Shown: in pieces, positions 9,001-17,967 of the stretch
Numbering within the stretch: the first letter of the stretch is position 1
Layout of the letters: the number at the start of each line of letters is the position of its first letter
Assembly: GCA_021798195.1 (NCBI GenBank)
Contig: JAJZYH010000003.1
Coordinates: forward strand, 21,034 to 85,033
Source: Thermoplasmata archaeon
GTDB lineage: Archaea > Thermoplasmatota > Thermoplasmata > Lutacidiplasmatales > UBA184
DNA: 64,000 nt
Direction: 5' to 3'
The notes under the pieces: generated by a model
What the model saw: only the letters and a program-made list of their open reading frames with translations
Database searches by the model: none
Told to the model about the DNA's origin: nothing
Program-made: the position numbers and the translations under genes

Positions 9001-9909
9001 TGGGAAGAGCTGGCACTCTTCGGCCCCCTGTCCACATATCCGGTGCGCTTCCGCGAGACCGGGCTTCCGTCCGGGACTCCCTGGTCCGTGGATCTCAACG
9101 GGATCGTCCTCGCCTCCTCCACCGACGAGGTGACCGTGGGGGAGCCCAACGGCTCCTGGGTCTATCTTGTGGGAGGCCCCCCCGGATACGACGCGTCGCC
9201 CGCCTCCGGCATCCTGTCCATCGGGGGGGAGGGGGTCCTCGTCAACGTGACGTTCACGCCCATCCCCGTCACGGTGTCGTTCTCGCTGGCCCCCGCGGGC
9301 TGCGGGGAACTCTTCCTCAACGGGTCCCCGATCTCCAACGGCTCCCGGCTCGCCCTCCTTCCGGGGAACTATACCCTGCAGGCGGTCTCCTGTCCGGGTC
9401 ACCTCGTCGTCGCCGGCGACATCCGGGCATCGGGGAACCTCTCCATCACCGTCGGAGGCACCTTGCCTCCGTCCTTCCAGTTGGATGTCCGGGGCAATGG
9501 GTCCGTCGCCGTCTTCTTCCCTTCCGCCCCGGACGTGGGCTGGATCTCCGGAACCATCACGCCCGCGGATGCCCATGTCCTCCTCAACGGGACCCCGGTC
9601 CCCCTCACCGCCTCCGGGGGATTCAACCAGTCGGTGGCCCCCGGGTGGCACGTCCTCACCGCCTCCGCCCCCGGATTCGCCTCCCAGGAGGGGGAGATGT
9701 TCGTGGCGCAGGGGGAGATCGTCCGGATAGAGTGGAACCTCACGCAAAACGTGTCGACGCCGTCCGGGGGTTTCCTCGGAACCCTGGGACCCCCGGAGAC
9801 GGCGGGCCTCCTCGTCGTCCTCGCCGCCGCGGGGGTCGCCGCGGGGATCTGGATCGGGCGAAGGCACAGAAGGCACCCGCCCGCGGGCGGGGATTGGCCG
9901 AGGGATTGA
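6019..9909 (+). CDS. Large secreted, membrane-anchored surface protein with ETGLPxGTPW repeats
   Basis: 1,296 residues. The N-terminus has basic residues followed by a hydrophobic stretch (AGLVLVLGIAMAFTA), a signal peptide or signal anchor. A carboxypeptidase-regulatory-like beta domain spans about residues 73-154, then a long beta-propeller-like region. A fibronectin type III-like domain begins near 593. Two copies of the ETGLPxGTPW module lie near 694 and 1014 with a weaker one near 852. Two related modules (GWYxAGxxVxLxAxxxxGxxFxxWxGxGTGxYSGPxDP) lie near 783 and 940. One C-terminal transmembrane helix (about 1258-1280) is followed by a basic tail. Many NxS/T sequons suit an exported glycoprotein. 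From memory, such repeats are common in Thermoplasmata thermopsin-like and surface proteins. No protease active site is visible, so adhesion or S-layer association is only a guess. Start chosen for its spacing from the TATA box. Confidence 0.85.
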   Translation: MDPPRSVPFRHVLRSRRRPPVRAGLVLVLGIAMAFTAIPPWGIPSGPFPGRLTPISIRDGGTSPAGTASFNLTGFVLGRAASGEAPLGNVPVRLWAQGNGPFNAPLVDETTTASNGSYGFPSVPAGNYWVAAVPANGFGGEGLPVSDSTNGVTLHLNVTVFPQIPYDNRTFVLPHWDNWSQYDGGYPDQAMKPVLSWTQDGAFYVNASSLLVFYSFANGTAYPIAPWLHLYENIMDYGGFDNELFTTQDGSYLYEFGCLTSCGSSSTITFYAVNVTTGAHVEYNFSGVTDANLVTNGQIDMIGQDGSHFIATLIESDGTVLGYNLLNRTQWTLGHLSFFEANNIYWEAYLNAYVDVQAEGSSADGIVEYQLQGPAPGTRLVPVYTGTYGSGYVSNGVDGTLLNVTSHTLVVAEASNNPNIAAILWEEFGYNASTGILTGMIASNDNPSGTVSGSNYDINGAPCGCASEVERPTIVSDGPGFNVAWNPTFNNSSWIANPGGQGWIDTNVTPINPVSAQHFDAFSTRSAPGFFRNTSYLLSNMNAFCAGNSGNGTRCNIDGDYGSPVGTVWYLWRTGAPEFPFPATSALAQVGAPGAPLLRSVTHQATNVTVAWMPPSSGAQPIVNWTLFWGLHNGSWTHARALFGSNRTTTVTDLLPQTTYFFALEAWNLHWHGPLAYFQETTGAAAGTYNVTLAETGLPPGTPWTATLGGSSNSSSTPEIGFAVPNGTYPFQVDSPVPGPWGTRYIAIPSSGNVTVAGGPRTVNISFALQYHLGTSVFPSGAGNVAPAPGWYAAGARVNLTAWGARGSAFSFWSGTGTGNYSGPDDPAFVTMEAPVNESAYFTPETNYPLSFVWTNPSPGITWSVDVGGISISSTASTITFNETNGTYPYLVASPLSVAPGARVVLTPDSGTVSISASPATVSVAGQTQYSEGISGTPAADGLVYPASGWYDAGGSLTLLAYPDPGFRFLGWTGLGTGSYSGPEDPLPLSTNSSWEELALFGPLSTYPVRFRETGLPSGTPWSVDLNGIVLASSTDEVTVGEPNGSWVYLVGGPPGYDASPASGILSIGGEGVLVNVTFTPIPVTVSFSLAPAGCGELFLNGSPISNGSRLALLPGNYTLQAVSCPGHLVVAGDIRASGNLSITVGGTLPPSFQLDVRGNGSVAVFFPSAPDVGWISGTITPADAHVLLNGTPVPLTASGGFNQSVAPGWHVLTASAPGFASQEGEMFVAQGEIVRIEWNLTQNVSTPSGGFLGTLGPPETAGLLVVLAAAGVAAGIWIGRRHRRHPPAGGDWPRD

Positions 9910-10028
9910 GGCCCCGGCCCTTCCGGAGGGCCCGGCGGCCACTCCGCCTCCCCCGCCCCCGGGACATCATCGCCGTGCCCCCTGCTCCGCGACCTGCGGC
10001 CTCTGCGCCCCGGAGGACCCCAGCGGAA

Positions 10029-10038
10029 CATTTTTACC
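10029..10038 (+). promoter_or_regulatory. TATA-like box of the glyoxylate-bypass operon
   Basis: CATTTTTACC, about 39 nt before the GTG start of malate synthase; predicted leader about 13 nt. Confidence 0.5.
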
Positions 10039-10072
10039 CAAGGACCGCCAGTCCGGGCGGAGCCTCCTCCTC

Positions 10073-11752
10073 GTGGACGGAATAACAAGGGCTGGGGGAT
10101 CGGAAGCACCCACCGCCGCGCCACCGACGTCGGGCTCCAATTCTCATCCCTCCCTCCCTCACGGGGTGGAGTTCCGCGGAGCGCTCGCGGGGGCCGAGGA
10201 CGTCCTCTCCCGCGACGCCGTGGAATTCGTGGCCCAGTGCGTGCGCAGGTTCCGGGGCCCGAGGGAGGAGCTCCTCGCCTACCGGGCCCGCTTCCAGGAC
10301 GCGGTCCGGGCCGGACGCACCCCGGACTTCCTGCCGGAGACCCGGGAGATCCGGGAATCGGATTGGACGGTGGCGCGCCCGCCCCCGGACCTCGAGGACC
10401 GCCGGGTGGAGATCACGGGGCCCGTGGACCGGAAGATGATCATCCACGCCCTGAACTCGGGGGCCCGCGTCTACATGGCGGACTTCGAGGATGCCCATTC
10501 CCCCACATGGCGGGGGACCCTCCAGGGCCAGGAGAACCTCATGGACGCGGTCCGCCGGCGGATCGAGTTCACGGACCCCGACGGGCGGCATCTCACGCTG
10601 GGTCCCCGGGTGGCGACCCTCATGGTGCGGCCCCGGGGCTGGCACATGGTGGAGCGGCACATGTGGGTGGACGGGGCGCCGGTGCCGGCGAGCCTCTTCG
10701 ATTTCGGCCTGTTCTTCTTCCACAACGCCCGGGAGCTCCTCCGGCGCGGCACGGCCCCGTACTTCTACCTCCCCAAGATGGAGCACCACGGCGAGGCCCG
10801 GCTCTGGGACGAGGTCTTCCGGTGGGCCCAGGAGACCCTGGGGATCCGCCCGGGCACCCTCCGGGCCACGGCGCTCATCGAGACCCTCCCCGCCGTCTTC
10901 GAGATGGACGAGATCCTCTGGGAGCTCCGGGACCACTCGGCGGGCCTCAACTGCGGCCGGTGGGACTACATCTTCAGCTTCGTGAAGACGTTCGCCCACG
11001 ACCCCGCGAGGATCTTCCCCGACCGGGCCCTCCTCACCATGGACCGCCCGTTCCTCACCGCCTACTCGCGGCTCCTCATCGCCACCTGCCACCGCCGGGG
11101 GATCCACGCCATGGGAGGGATGGCCGCCCAGATCCCCATCAAGGACGACCCCGAGGCCAACGCCCGGGCCATGGAACTGGTCCGGAGGGACAAGGTTCGG
11201 GAGGTGCGGGCCGGCCACGACGGGACGTGGGTGGCCCACCCCGGCCTCGTCGCCCTCGCCACGGAAGTCTTCGACCGGGAGATGCCCACCCCGAACCAGA
11301 TCGGCCGCCGCCCGGAGGGCCCTCCCCCCGGGGCGACGGAGCTCCTCGCCATCCCCGAGGGTCCCGTGACCCCCGAGGGGGCGCGGGGGAACGTCCGGGT
11401 GGCGCTGCGCTACCTCGAAGGATGGCTCCGGGGCCAGGGCGCGGTGGCCATCGACCACCGGATGGAGGATGCCGCCACGGTGGAGATCGCCCGGTCCCAG
11501 CTCTGGCAGTGGGTCCGCTGGGGCCAGACGCTCTCCGACGGACGGACCCTTTCGCCCGCCCTCTTCCGGGAATTCCTCGGATCCGAACTTTCCACCCTTC
11601 TCGGGGAGCGGGAGATCCGCGGGGGCCCGGACGGACCCGCCCGCCGGGCCGCGGAACTCCTGGACGAGGTGGTCCGGGACCCCCGCCTCCCCGAGTTCCT
11701 CACCCTCCGAGCTTACCAAGAGCTGGGAGACGAACCGGGAGGAGAAGGATGA
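10073..11752 (+). CDS. aceB: Malate synthase (AceB type)
   Basis: Condenses glyoxylate and acetyl-CoA to malate, the second step of the glyoxylate bypass. 559 residues, close to the usual 530-550 of malate synthase A. Diagnostic segments: [11 protein letters not shown], the [16 protein letters not shown] strand and [13 protein letters not shown], all typical of the AceB family. Start is GTG, the first start in the frame after the TATA-like box. The stop codon overlaps the isocitrate lyase start by four bases (ATGA), so the two enzymes are translationally coupled. Cytoplasmic. Confidence 0.95.
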   Translation: MDGITRAGGSEAPTAAPPTSGSNSHPSLPHGVEFRGALAGAEDVLSRDAVEFVAQCVRRFRGPREELLAYRARFQDAVRAGRTPDFLPETREIRESDWTVARPPPDLEDRRVEITGPVDRKMIIHALNSGARVYMADFEDAHSPTWRGTLQGQENLMDAVRRRIEFTDPDGRHLTLGPRVATLMVRPRGWHMVERHMWVDGAPVPASLFDFGLFFFHNARELLRRGTAPYFYLPKMEHHGEARLWDEVFRWAQETLGIRPGTLRATALIETLPAVFEMDEILWELRDHSAGLNCGRWDYIFSFVKTFAHDPARIFPDRALLTMDRPFLTAYSRLLIATCHRRGIHAMGGMAAQIPIKDDPEANARAMELVRRDKVREVRAGHDGTWVAHPGLVALATEVFDREMPTPNQIGRRPEGPPPGATELLAIPEGPVTPEGARGNVRVALRYLEGWLRGQGAVAIDHRMEDAATVEIARSQLWQWVRWGQTLSDGRTLSPALFREFLGSELSTLLGEREIRGGPDGPARRAAELLDEVVRDPRLPEFLTLRAYQELGDEPGGEG

Positions 11753-13086
11753 AGAAGGGGGGAGAGGGGAGCGTCTGGAGACTGGAGGAACGATGGAAGG
11801 GCATCCTCCGCCCGTACCGGGCGGAGGACGTGGAGCGGCTCCGGGGATCGGTGCCCATCGAGCACACCCTGGCGAAGATGGGAGCCCAGCGGTTGTGGCA
11901 CCTCCTGCGCACCACGGACTACGTGGCCACCCTGGGGGCCATGACGGGGACCCAGGCGGTGCAGATGGTCCAGGCGGGGCTTCCGGCGATCTACGCGAGC
12001 GGCTGGCAGGTGGCCGCCGACGCCAACGACGCGGGGGAGACCTACCCGGACCAGAGCCTCTACCCCGCCGACAGCATGCCCAACCTGGTGCGGCGGATCA
12101 ACCACGCGTTCCGGCGGATGGATGAGATCCAGCACGCCGGGGGCTCCGACGAGATCTACTGGTACGCCCCCATCGTGGCCGACGCGGAGGCGGGCTTCGG
12201 GGGGAACCTCAACGTCTTCGAGCTCACCAAGGGGCTCATCGAGGCCGGGGCGGGGGGGCTCCATCTCGAGGACCAGCTCGCCTCCGCCAAGAAGTGCGGC
12301 CACATGGGCGGGAAGGTCCTGGTCCCCATCCGGGAGTTCTCCCAGAAGCTCTGGGCGGCGCGGCTCGCAGCGGACATCCTCGACGTCCCCCTGGTGCTCA
12401 TCGCCCGCACCGACGCGCTCTCCGCGAAGCTCCTCACCAGCGACATCGACCCCCGGGACCGTCCCTTCCTCACGGGGGAGCGGACCCCGGAAGGGTTCTA
12501 CGGGTTCCGGGGAGGCCTCGAGGCGGCCATCACCCGGGGGCTCGCCTACGCCCCGTACGCCGACCTCCTCTGGTTCGAGACCGCGGGCCCCGACCTCGAC
12601 GAGGCGCGCCGGTTCGCCCGTGAGATCCACGCCCAGTATCCCGGGAAGATGCTGGCGTACAACTGCTCCCCCTCCTTCAACTGGGGGAAGAAGCTCCCGG
12701 CTCCCGAGGTCGCCCGCTTCCAGGAGGAGCTGGGCGCCCTGGGATACAAGTTCCAGTTCGTGACCCTCGCCGGTTTCCATGCGCTGAACCTCGCCACCTT
12801 CCAGCTGGCGCAGGGCTACGCCAGCACGGGGATGCCCGCCTACACCGAGCTCCAGGCGGCGGAGTTCCGTGCCGAGGAGCACGGGTACCGGGCGGTGAAG
12901 CACCAGTCGTTCGTGGGAACGGGGTACTTCGACGACGTGGCCCAGGTCCTCTCGGGAGGGCTCACCGGCACCCTGGCCATGGACGGGTCCACGGAGAAGG
13001 AGCAGTTCGGCGCCGGGGAGGGGGCACGGCGCCGGGGGGCGCCCCACCCCTCCCGGACGGCGGGCGCCACCTCGAAGGCCGGCTGA
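11749..13086 (+). CDS. aceA: Isocitrate lyase
   Basis: Cleaves isocitrate to succinate and glyoxylate, feeding the malate synthase encoded just upstream. 445 residues. The catalytic signature KKCGHMGGK lies near residue 181, with the nucleophilic Cys present. Other family segments: [36 protein letters not shown] and [10 protein letters not shown]. The last ~30 residues ([17 protein letters not shown]) are low-complexity and probably disordered. The ATG overlaps the malate synthase stop. The pair lets the cell grow on acetate, fatty acids or other C2-yielding substrates. Confidence 0.96.
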   Translation: MKKGGEGSVWRLEERWKGILRPYRAEDVERLRGSVPIEHTLAKMGAQRLWHLLRTTDYVATLGAMTGTQAVQMVQAGLPAIYASGWQVAADANDAGETYPDQSLYPADSMPNLVRRINHAFRRMDEIQHAGGSDEIYWYAPIVADAEAGFGGNLNVFELTKGLIEAGAGGLHLEDQLASAKKCGHMGGKVLVPIREFSQKLWAARLAADILDVPLVLIARTDALSAKLLTSDIDPRDRPFLTGERTPEGFYGFRGGLEAAITRGLAYAPYADLLWFETAGPDLDEARRFAREIHAQYPGKMLAYNCSPSFNWGKKLPAPEVARFQEELGALGYKFQFVTLAGFHALNLATFQLAQGYASTGMPAYTELQAAEFRAEEHGYRAVKHQSFVGTGYFDDVAQVLSGGLTGTLAMDGSTEKEQFGAGEGARRRGAPHPSRTAGATSKAG

Positions 13087-13132
13087 AGGGGGGCTCCCCC
13101 CGGTGGGGAACCGGGGGCCCCACGGTGAATCC

Positions 13133-13140
13133 CTTTGTAG
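13133..13140 (+). promoter_or_regulatory. TATA-like box of the molybdenum hydroxylase operon
   Basis: CTTTGTAG, about 38 nt before ATG 13174. It would put transcription start near 13162, downstream of the alternative GTG at 13147, so it favours the ATG start. Confidence 0.45.
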
Positions 13141-13173
13141 GCCCACGTGCTGAGGCCACCCTCCGGGCGGAAG

Positions 13174-14037
13174 ATGTCGTTCCAGTTCCTCACCCCCTCC
13201 ACCCTCCCCGAGGTCCTTTCCTTCTTGGGGGAATCCCCGGAGGAGACCCTGGCGATGGCCGGCGGGACCGACCTCCTCCTGGCGATGGATTTCGGCCGCT
13301 TCCGCCCCCGGCGGGTGGTCTCCCTCGCCCGGCTCCCCTGGCGCTGGGTCCGCTGGGAGGAGGGCGTCCTTTCCGTGGGAAGCCTCGCCCCCCTGCGGGA
13401 CGTGGAACGGGCGCCGGGGCTCTCCGCGCGTCTACCGGCCCTGTGGGAGGCGCTGCGGGACGTGGGGAGTGTCCAGCTCCGGCACCGGGCCACCCTGGGG
13501 GGGAACATCGTAAGATCCTCGCCCGTCTCGGACCTCCTCCCTCCCCTCCTCGCCAGCGGGGCCACCTTGCGGCTCGTCTCCCAAGGAGGGGTCCGGGAGG
13601 TCCCCCTGGACGGTTTCCTCCGGGGTTCCTGGCGCACCGGGCTGGAACCGGGGGAGCTCATCCAGGAGATCCGGGTCCCGGCCCCCCAGGCCGGTGCCTA
13701 TCTCTGGCAGAGGGTGCGACCCGTGAACGACATCTCCCAGGTGTCGGCCGCGGCATCGGTGCGCGGGGGAGACCCGACCGGGTCCCGGGGGGGTCTCTGG
13801 CACCTGGCTGCGGGGGGGGTCGATCCGGTACCGCAGCGGCTCCCCCGGGCCGAGCGGGCCCTCACCTCGGTGACCCCCGGAGCCGAGGAGGTGCGGGAGG
13901 CGGCGGAGACCGCGGCCGAGGAGGTCCGCTTCCGGACCGATCAGAGGGCCACCGAGGGATACCGAAGGCACCTTCTTTCCATCCTGGTCCGGCGCGCGGT
14001 GGAGAGGGCCCGGACCCGCTGGGAGGCCCGGGGATGA
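13174..14037 (+). CDS. Molybdenum hydroxylase FAD-binding subunit (xanthine/CO dehydrogenase M type)
   Basis: 287 residues. FAD subunit of a three-subunit xanthine dehydrogenase-family enzyme. The flavin-binding AGGTDLLLAM and LGGNIVRSSPVSDLLP segments are both clear. An upstream GTG (13147) would add nine residues, but the promoter position and usual start (MSFQFLTPSTLPEVL) favour the ATG. Stop overlaps the next start by four bases (ATGA). Electrons would pass from the Mo subunit through 2Fe-2S centres to this FAD. Confidence 0.92.
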   Translation: MSFQFLTPSTLPEVLSFLGESPEETLAMAGGTDLLLAMDFGRFRPRRVVSLARLPWRWVRWEEGVLSVGSLAPLRDVERAPGLSARLPALWEALRDVGSVQLRHRATLGGNIVRSSPVSDLLPPLLASGATLRLVSQGGVREVPLDGFLRGSWRTGLEPGELIQEIRVPAPQAGAYLWQRVRPVNDISQVSAAASVRGGDPTGSRGGLWHLAAGGVDPVPQRLPRAERALTSVTPGAEEVREAAETAAEEVRFRTDQRATEGYRRHLLSILVRRAVERARTRWEARG

Positions 14038-14561
14038 ACTCCGTCACGGTCTCCGTGAACGGGGAGGAACGGACGGTGGAGGAGGTCCCTCCCGACCTCC
14101 GCCTCCTGGACCTCCTCCGGTGGCGCCTGGGTCTCCGGGGGACGAAGGAGGGGTGCCGGACGGGGGACTGTGGCGCGTGCACGGTGCTCCTCGACGGGCA
14201 GAGCGTCCTGAGTTGTCTCCTCCTCGCTCCCGAGGCGGACCGGCGGGGGATCGTGACGGTGGAGGGACTCTCCGGCTCCGAGGCCGCCCGGAAGGTCCAG
14301 GAGGCCTTCGCCGAGGCGGGTGCCGTGCAGTGCGGCTACTGCACGCCGGGGTTCGTCCTCGCGGTCCATTCCCTCTTGCGGGAGGGACCCCCGGAAGGAG
14401 GCCCGTGGACCGTGGAGGATCTCCGGGCGGACCTGGGCGGCAACCTCTGCCGATGCACGGGGTACTACGGGATCCTGCGGGCGCTGGCACGGATCCTGGG
14501 CGAGGGGTCGGGGACCCCCCGCGAACCCTCCACCTTCCGCCGCGCCGGGAGGGAAGGATGA
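14034..14561 (+). CDS. Molybdenum hydroxylase 2Fe-2S subunit
   Basis: 175 residues. The N-terminal plant-type ferredoxin domain has the cluster ligands GCRTGDCGACTVLLDG plus SCL. The C-terminal helical domain carries the second cluster as CGYCTPGF and CRCTGYY, so all eight cysteines are present. Coupled by ATGA overlaps to the FAD subunit upstream and the Mo subunit downstream. The C-terminus extends about 20 residues past the last cluster with no recognisable feature. Confidence 0.95.
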   Translation: MNSVTVSVNGEERTVEEVPPDLRLLDLLRWRLGLRGTKEGCRTGDCGACTVLLDGQSVLSCLLLAPEADRRGIVTVEGLSGSEAARKVQEAFAEAGAVQCGYCTPGFVLAVHSLLREGPPEGGPWTVEDLRADLGGNLCRCTGYYGILRALARILGEGSGTPREPSTFRRAGREG

Positions 14562-16816
14562 CGCGGTCCGATGCGCTGCCCAAGGCGATGGGCGCCGTCC
14601 CCTACGCCGGGGACCTGGAGCTCCCCGGGATGCTCTGGGCCGCCTACGTCACGAGTCCCCACGCCCATGCGCGGATCCGGCTCCTGGACCCCTCCCCCGC
14701 ACGGAAGGTCCCGGGCGTGGTGGATGTGCTCACCGCCGAGGACCTCCCCGCGCTCCTCCCCGACGGGTTCGTGGAGGATCCTCCCCTCCTCGCCGCGGAG
14801 GAGGTCCGGTTCGTGGGCCAGCCCGTCGCCGTGGTGGCGGCCGAGACCCTCCCGGCGGCGCGGCAGGGCGCCCGCGCCGTCCGGGTGGAGTACGAGCCCC
14901 TCCCGTCGTTCACCGACATCGAGAGCGAGTTCCCCCGGTGGCCGGATCGGGAAGAGATGAAGGGGAACCCCCACGTCACCGGGCACGTCCTGGCCCGCCG
15001 GGGGGACTTCGAGGCCGTGGCGGCCCGCGGGGACCTGGTGCACGAGGAGACCTACCGCACCGGCATGGTGGCCCAGGTGGCGCTGGAGCCCCACGCCTGC
15101 CTCGCGGAGGTCCGGGGCTCGGACTGGCACGTGATCACCACCACCCAGACCCCCTTCGGGATCCGGGAGGACCTCGCGGACAAGTTGCACCTCCCGGCGG
15201 AACACCTCCGGGTGGAGGGGACCTGGGTGGGAGGGGGCTTCGGCGGGAAGAACGAGGCCATCCTGGAGCCCCACGCCCTCCTCCTCGCAAAGAAGACCGG
15301 ACGGCCGGTGCGCATCGGGCTCAGCTTCCGGGAGGAGTTCCTCTGGGCGCGCAGCACGCAGCCCGCCGTCTTCCGCATGACCAGCGTGGTGATCGACGGA
15401 CGGCTCGTGGCGCGCCGGACCCGTCTTCTCTTGGACACGGGGAACTCTCTCCCCGGCCGCGACTTTGCCCTGGGCTACAGCCTCGGGTTCACCCTGGGGC
15501 CGTACCGCCTGGAGGCGTGGGAGGTGGAAGGGTATGCCCTGCGGACCCACCGCCCTCCCTTCGGACCCCACCGGGCCCCCCTCGCCCCCCAATGCGCGTT
15601 CGCCGCGGAGGGGCACATCGACAGCCTCGCCCGGCGGATGGGCGTGGATCCGGTGGAGTTCCGACGGCGCCATGTCTGGCGCGAGGGGGACCTCACCCCC
15701 TTCGGCCAGAAGGTCCCCCCCTTTGCCGCGGAGGCGGCCCTCCGGGAGGCCCAGGAGCGGATCCGGTCCTGGCGGCCCCAGCTCCCTCCCCACCACGGCC
15801 TCGGGGTGGCCGTGGGATACTGGTCCACCGGCACCACGGCGGGCGGGGAAGCGGACCTCTTCCTGGGACCGGGGGGGCTCACCGTCCGGCAGGGGGAGCG
15901 GGAGATCGGGAACGGGACCGTGGTGAGCGGCCTCGTCTCCGTGGCCTCCCAGGCCACGGGCCTCCCCGCCGAGCACATCACCGTGGACTACCACGACACG
16001 TCCCGCGCGCCGTACGATTCGGGGGTCTGGGGGAGCCGCACCCTCTCCACGCTGGGCTTCGCCGTGGACAAGGCCGCCCGCGCGATCCTGGAGGAGCTCG
16101 CCCGGCGCTTCCACCCGCCCCTCCCTCCCCGCACCGAGGTCCGCCTGGCCTGGGAGGGTGGTGAGGTCCGGGTCGAGGGAGGCGGCCGGAGCCAGCCGCT
16201 CCTCGAGCTCCTCACCCCCGAAGAGCGGAAGGACGGAGGGATCCTGCGCCGGGGGAAGCACTACGGGAAGGGAGGGAGCCTGGACGAATCGGTCGTGGTG
16301 GAAGGGGCCCTGTACCCGTACTCCGACCTCACGGCCAGCGTGCACCTCGCCCACGTGGCGGTGGATCCCGAGACCGGTGCGGTCCAGGTGATCCGCTACG
16401 CGGCGTGGCAGGATGCCGGGAAGGTCTTTGACGTGGATGGATACCGGGGCCAGGTGGAGGGAGGAGTGGTGATGGGCTTGGGGACGGCGCTCACCGAGGA
16501 GGGCCTCCTGGGCCCCGATGGACGGTTGCGCAACCCCGGCCTCCTGGACTACCGCATCCCCACCCTCGCGGAGGTGCCGCCCCTGGAGATCGTGGCCCTC
16601 GAAGGGTTCCCGGGGTCCGGGGTGGGCGGGGCCAAGGGAGTGGGGGAACCCCCCATCATCCCGGTGCCCGCCGCCGTGGCCAACGCAGTGGCCGATGCCA
16701 CGGGGCACCGGGTCCGGGAGCTCCCCCTCACCCCCGAGAGGGTGGCCCGCGCCCTGGGCCTCCTCGGTTCCCCGGAGGGTGCGGCGTCCGACCCCGGGAG
16801 GAGCCGAACCCCATGA
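14558..16816 (+). CDS. Molybdenum hydroxylase large (Mo-cofactor) subunit
   Basis: 752 residues. Catalytic subunit carrying the molybdopterin-cytosine/Mo cofactor. Family segments include GAVPYAGDLELPGMLWAAYV, WVGGGFGGKNEA and the C-terminal GVGGAKGVGEPP, whose Glu is the catalytic base in this family. The CO dehydrogenase active-site loop with its Cys (VAYRCSFR) is absent, replaced by THRPPFGPHRAPLAPQ, so it is not a CO dehydrogenase. Substrate unknown: an N-heterocycle such as a purine, or an aldehyde. The next genes encode PurP and a GcvT-like protein, which makes a purine or one-carbon substrate attractive, but this is inference. Confidence 0.92.
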   Translation: MTRSDALPKAMGAVPYAGDLELPGMLWAAYVTSPHAHARIRLLDPSPARKVPGVVDVLTAEDLPALLPDGFVEDPPLLAAEEVRFVGQPVAVVAAETLPAARQGARAVRVEYEPLPSFTDIESEFPRWPDREEMKGNPHVTGHVLARRGDFEAVAARGDLVHEETYRTGMVAQVALEPHACLAEVRGSDWHVITTTQTPFGIREDLADKLHLPAEHLRVEGTWVGGGFGGKNEAILEPHALLLAKKTGRPVRIGLSFREEFLWARSTQPAVFRMTSVVIDGRLVARRTRLLLDTGNSLPGRDFALGYSLGFTLGPYRLEAWEVEGYALRTHRPPFGPHRAPLAPQCAFAAEGHIDSLARRMGVDPVEFRRRHVWREGDLTPFGQKVPPFAAEAALREAQERIRSWRPQLPPHHGLGVAVGYWSTGTTAGGEADLFLGPGGLTVRQGEREIGNGTVVSGLVSVASQATGLPAEHITVDYHDTSRAPYDSGVWGSRTLSTLGFAVDKAARAILEELARRFHPPLPPRTEVRLAWEGGEVRVEGGGRSQPLLELLTPEERKDGGILRRGKHYGKGGSLDESVVVEGALYPYSDLTASVHLAHVAVDPETGAVQVIRYAAWQDAGKVFDVDGYRGQVEGGVVMGLGTALTEEGLLGPDGRLRNPGLLDYRIPTLAEVPPLEIVALEGFPGSGVGGAKGVGEPPIIPVPAAVANAVADATGHRVRELPLTPERVARALGLLGSPEGAASDPGRSRTP

Positions 16817-17967
16817 TGGACCGGAACCTCGTCCGGGAACGGGCCCGGGCGTATGGGCCGGACCTCACGGTGGGGACCATCGCCTCGCATTCCGCTCTGG
16901 ACATCCTCGACGGCGCCCATGCCGAAGGGTTCCGCACCCTCGCCCTGTGCCAGCGGGGACGGGAGCTCACGTATTCCCGGTACTACCGGGTCCGCCCGGG
17001 TCCCCGCGGAGCCGGCCCGCGCGGGTGCGTGGACGATGTCCACATCCTGGACCGCTTCGCCGACGTGCTGCGTCCGGAGACGCAGCGAGCCCTCCGGGAG
17101 GCGCGGGTGATCCTGGTCCCCAACCGCGCGCTCTCCTCCTACGTCCCCCTGGATGCGCTGGAGGACCGCCTGGAGATCCCCCTCCTGGGGTCCCGGGCCC
17201 TCCTGCGGCTGGAGGAGCGGTCGGAGCGGGAGAACTACTACACGCTCCTCGCGCGGGCGGGCATCCCGTTCCCGGAGGAAGTGAAGGACCCTCGCTCCAT
17301 CGACGGCCTCGTGATGGTGAAGCTCCCCCACGCGGTGAAGCGCCTGGAGCGCGGCTTCTTCACCTGTGCTTCGTACGAGGAGTACCGGGAGAAGTCCCAG
17401 AAGCTCCAGGACGCCGGCGTGATCCGTCCCGAGGACCTCGCCCGGGCGCGGATCGAGCGCTACATCCTGGGTCCGGTCTTCAACTTCAACTACTTCTTCA
17501 GCCCCCTCGTGCCCCGGGAGGAGGGCCTGGAGCTCCTGGGCGTCGACGAGCGCCGGGAGAGCTCCCTCGACGGGCTCGTCCGGCTCCCGGCGGAGCAGCA
17601 GCTCAGCCTGCCCCCCGCCGCCCGGATCCCCGTCTACACCGTGGTGGGCCACGGAACCCTCACCGTGCGCGAATCCCTCCTCGAGGAGGCCTTCCGCCTG
17701 GGGGAGCTCTTCGTCGACGCGGCCCGGGAGCGCTACCCCCCCGGGGTCCTGGGTCCCTTCTGCCTCCAGACGTGCGTGGATCCCGATGGTCATCTCCACG
17801 TCTTCGACGTGGCGGTGCGCATCGGCGGAGGGACCAACGTGCACATGGCCCTGGGGCACCCGTACGGCAACACCCTCTGGCGGGAGCCCATGTCCTCCGG
17901 GCGCCGATGGGCGCGGGAGCTCCGCCTCGCCCTGGAACTGGGCCGGGTGGGGGAGCTCGTCACGTGA
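16813..17967 (+). CDS. purP: PurP-type formate-dependent AICAR formyltransferase (FAICAR synthetase)
   Basis: 384 residues. PurP is the archaeal ATP- and formate-dependent ligase converting AICAR to FAICAR in IMP synthesis. Recognisable segments: IASHSALDILDGAHAEGF at the N-terminus, the ATP-grasp region KLPHAVKRLERGFFTC, YILGPVFNFNYFFSPL and the C-terminal FDVAVRIGGGTNVHMALG. Start overlaps the Mo-subunit stop (ATGA), and its stop overlaps the GcvT-like GTG start. Sitting inside a molybdenum hydroxylase operon is unusual for a purine biosynthetic gene; it could be a repurposed paralogue, since several archaea carry more than one. Confidence 0.9.
   Translation: MMDRNLVRERARAYGPDLTVGTIASHSALDILDGAHAEGFRTLALCQRGRELTYSRYYRVRPGPRGAGPRGCVDDVHILDRFADVLRPETQRALREARVILVPNRALSSYVPLDALEDRLEIPLLGSRALLRLEERSERENYYTLLARAGIPFPEEVKDPRSIDGLVMVKLPHAVKRLERGFFTCASYEEYREKSQKLQDAGVIRPEDLARARIERYILGPVFNFNYFFSPLVPREEGLELLGVDERRESSLDGLVRLPAEQQLSLPPAARIPVYTVVGHGTLTVRESLLEEAFRLGELFVDAARERYPPGVLGPFCLQTCVDPDGHLHVFDVAVRIGGGTNVHMALGHPYGNTLWREPMSSGRRWARELRLALELGRVGELVT

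Noticed and set aside
10237..11748. N-terminal extension of the isocitrate lyase frame through the malate synthase gene
   Set aside because: Out-of-frame reading of malate synthase; the ATGA overlap gives a natural isocitrate lyase start.
14558..16816. Aerobic CO dehydrogenase large subunit
   Set aside because: The Cys-containing active-site loop of CoxL is missing; the active-site region is of the general xanthine dehydrogenase type.
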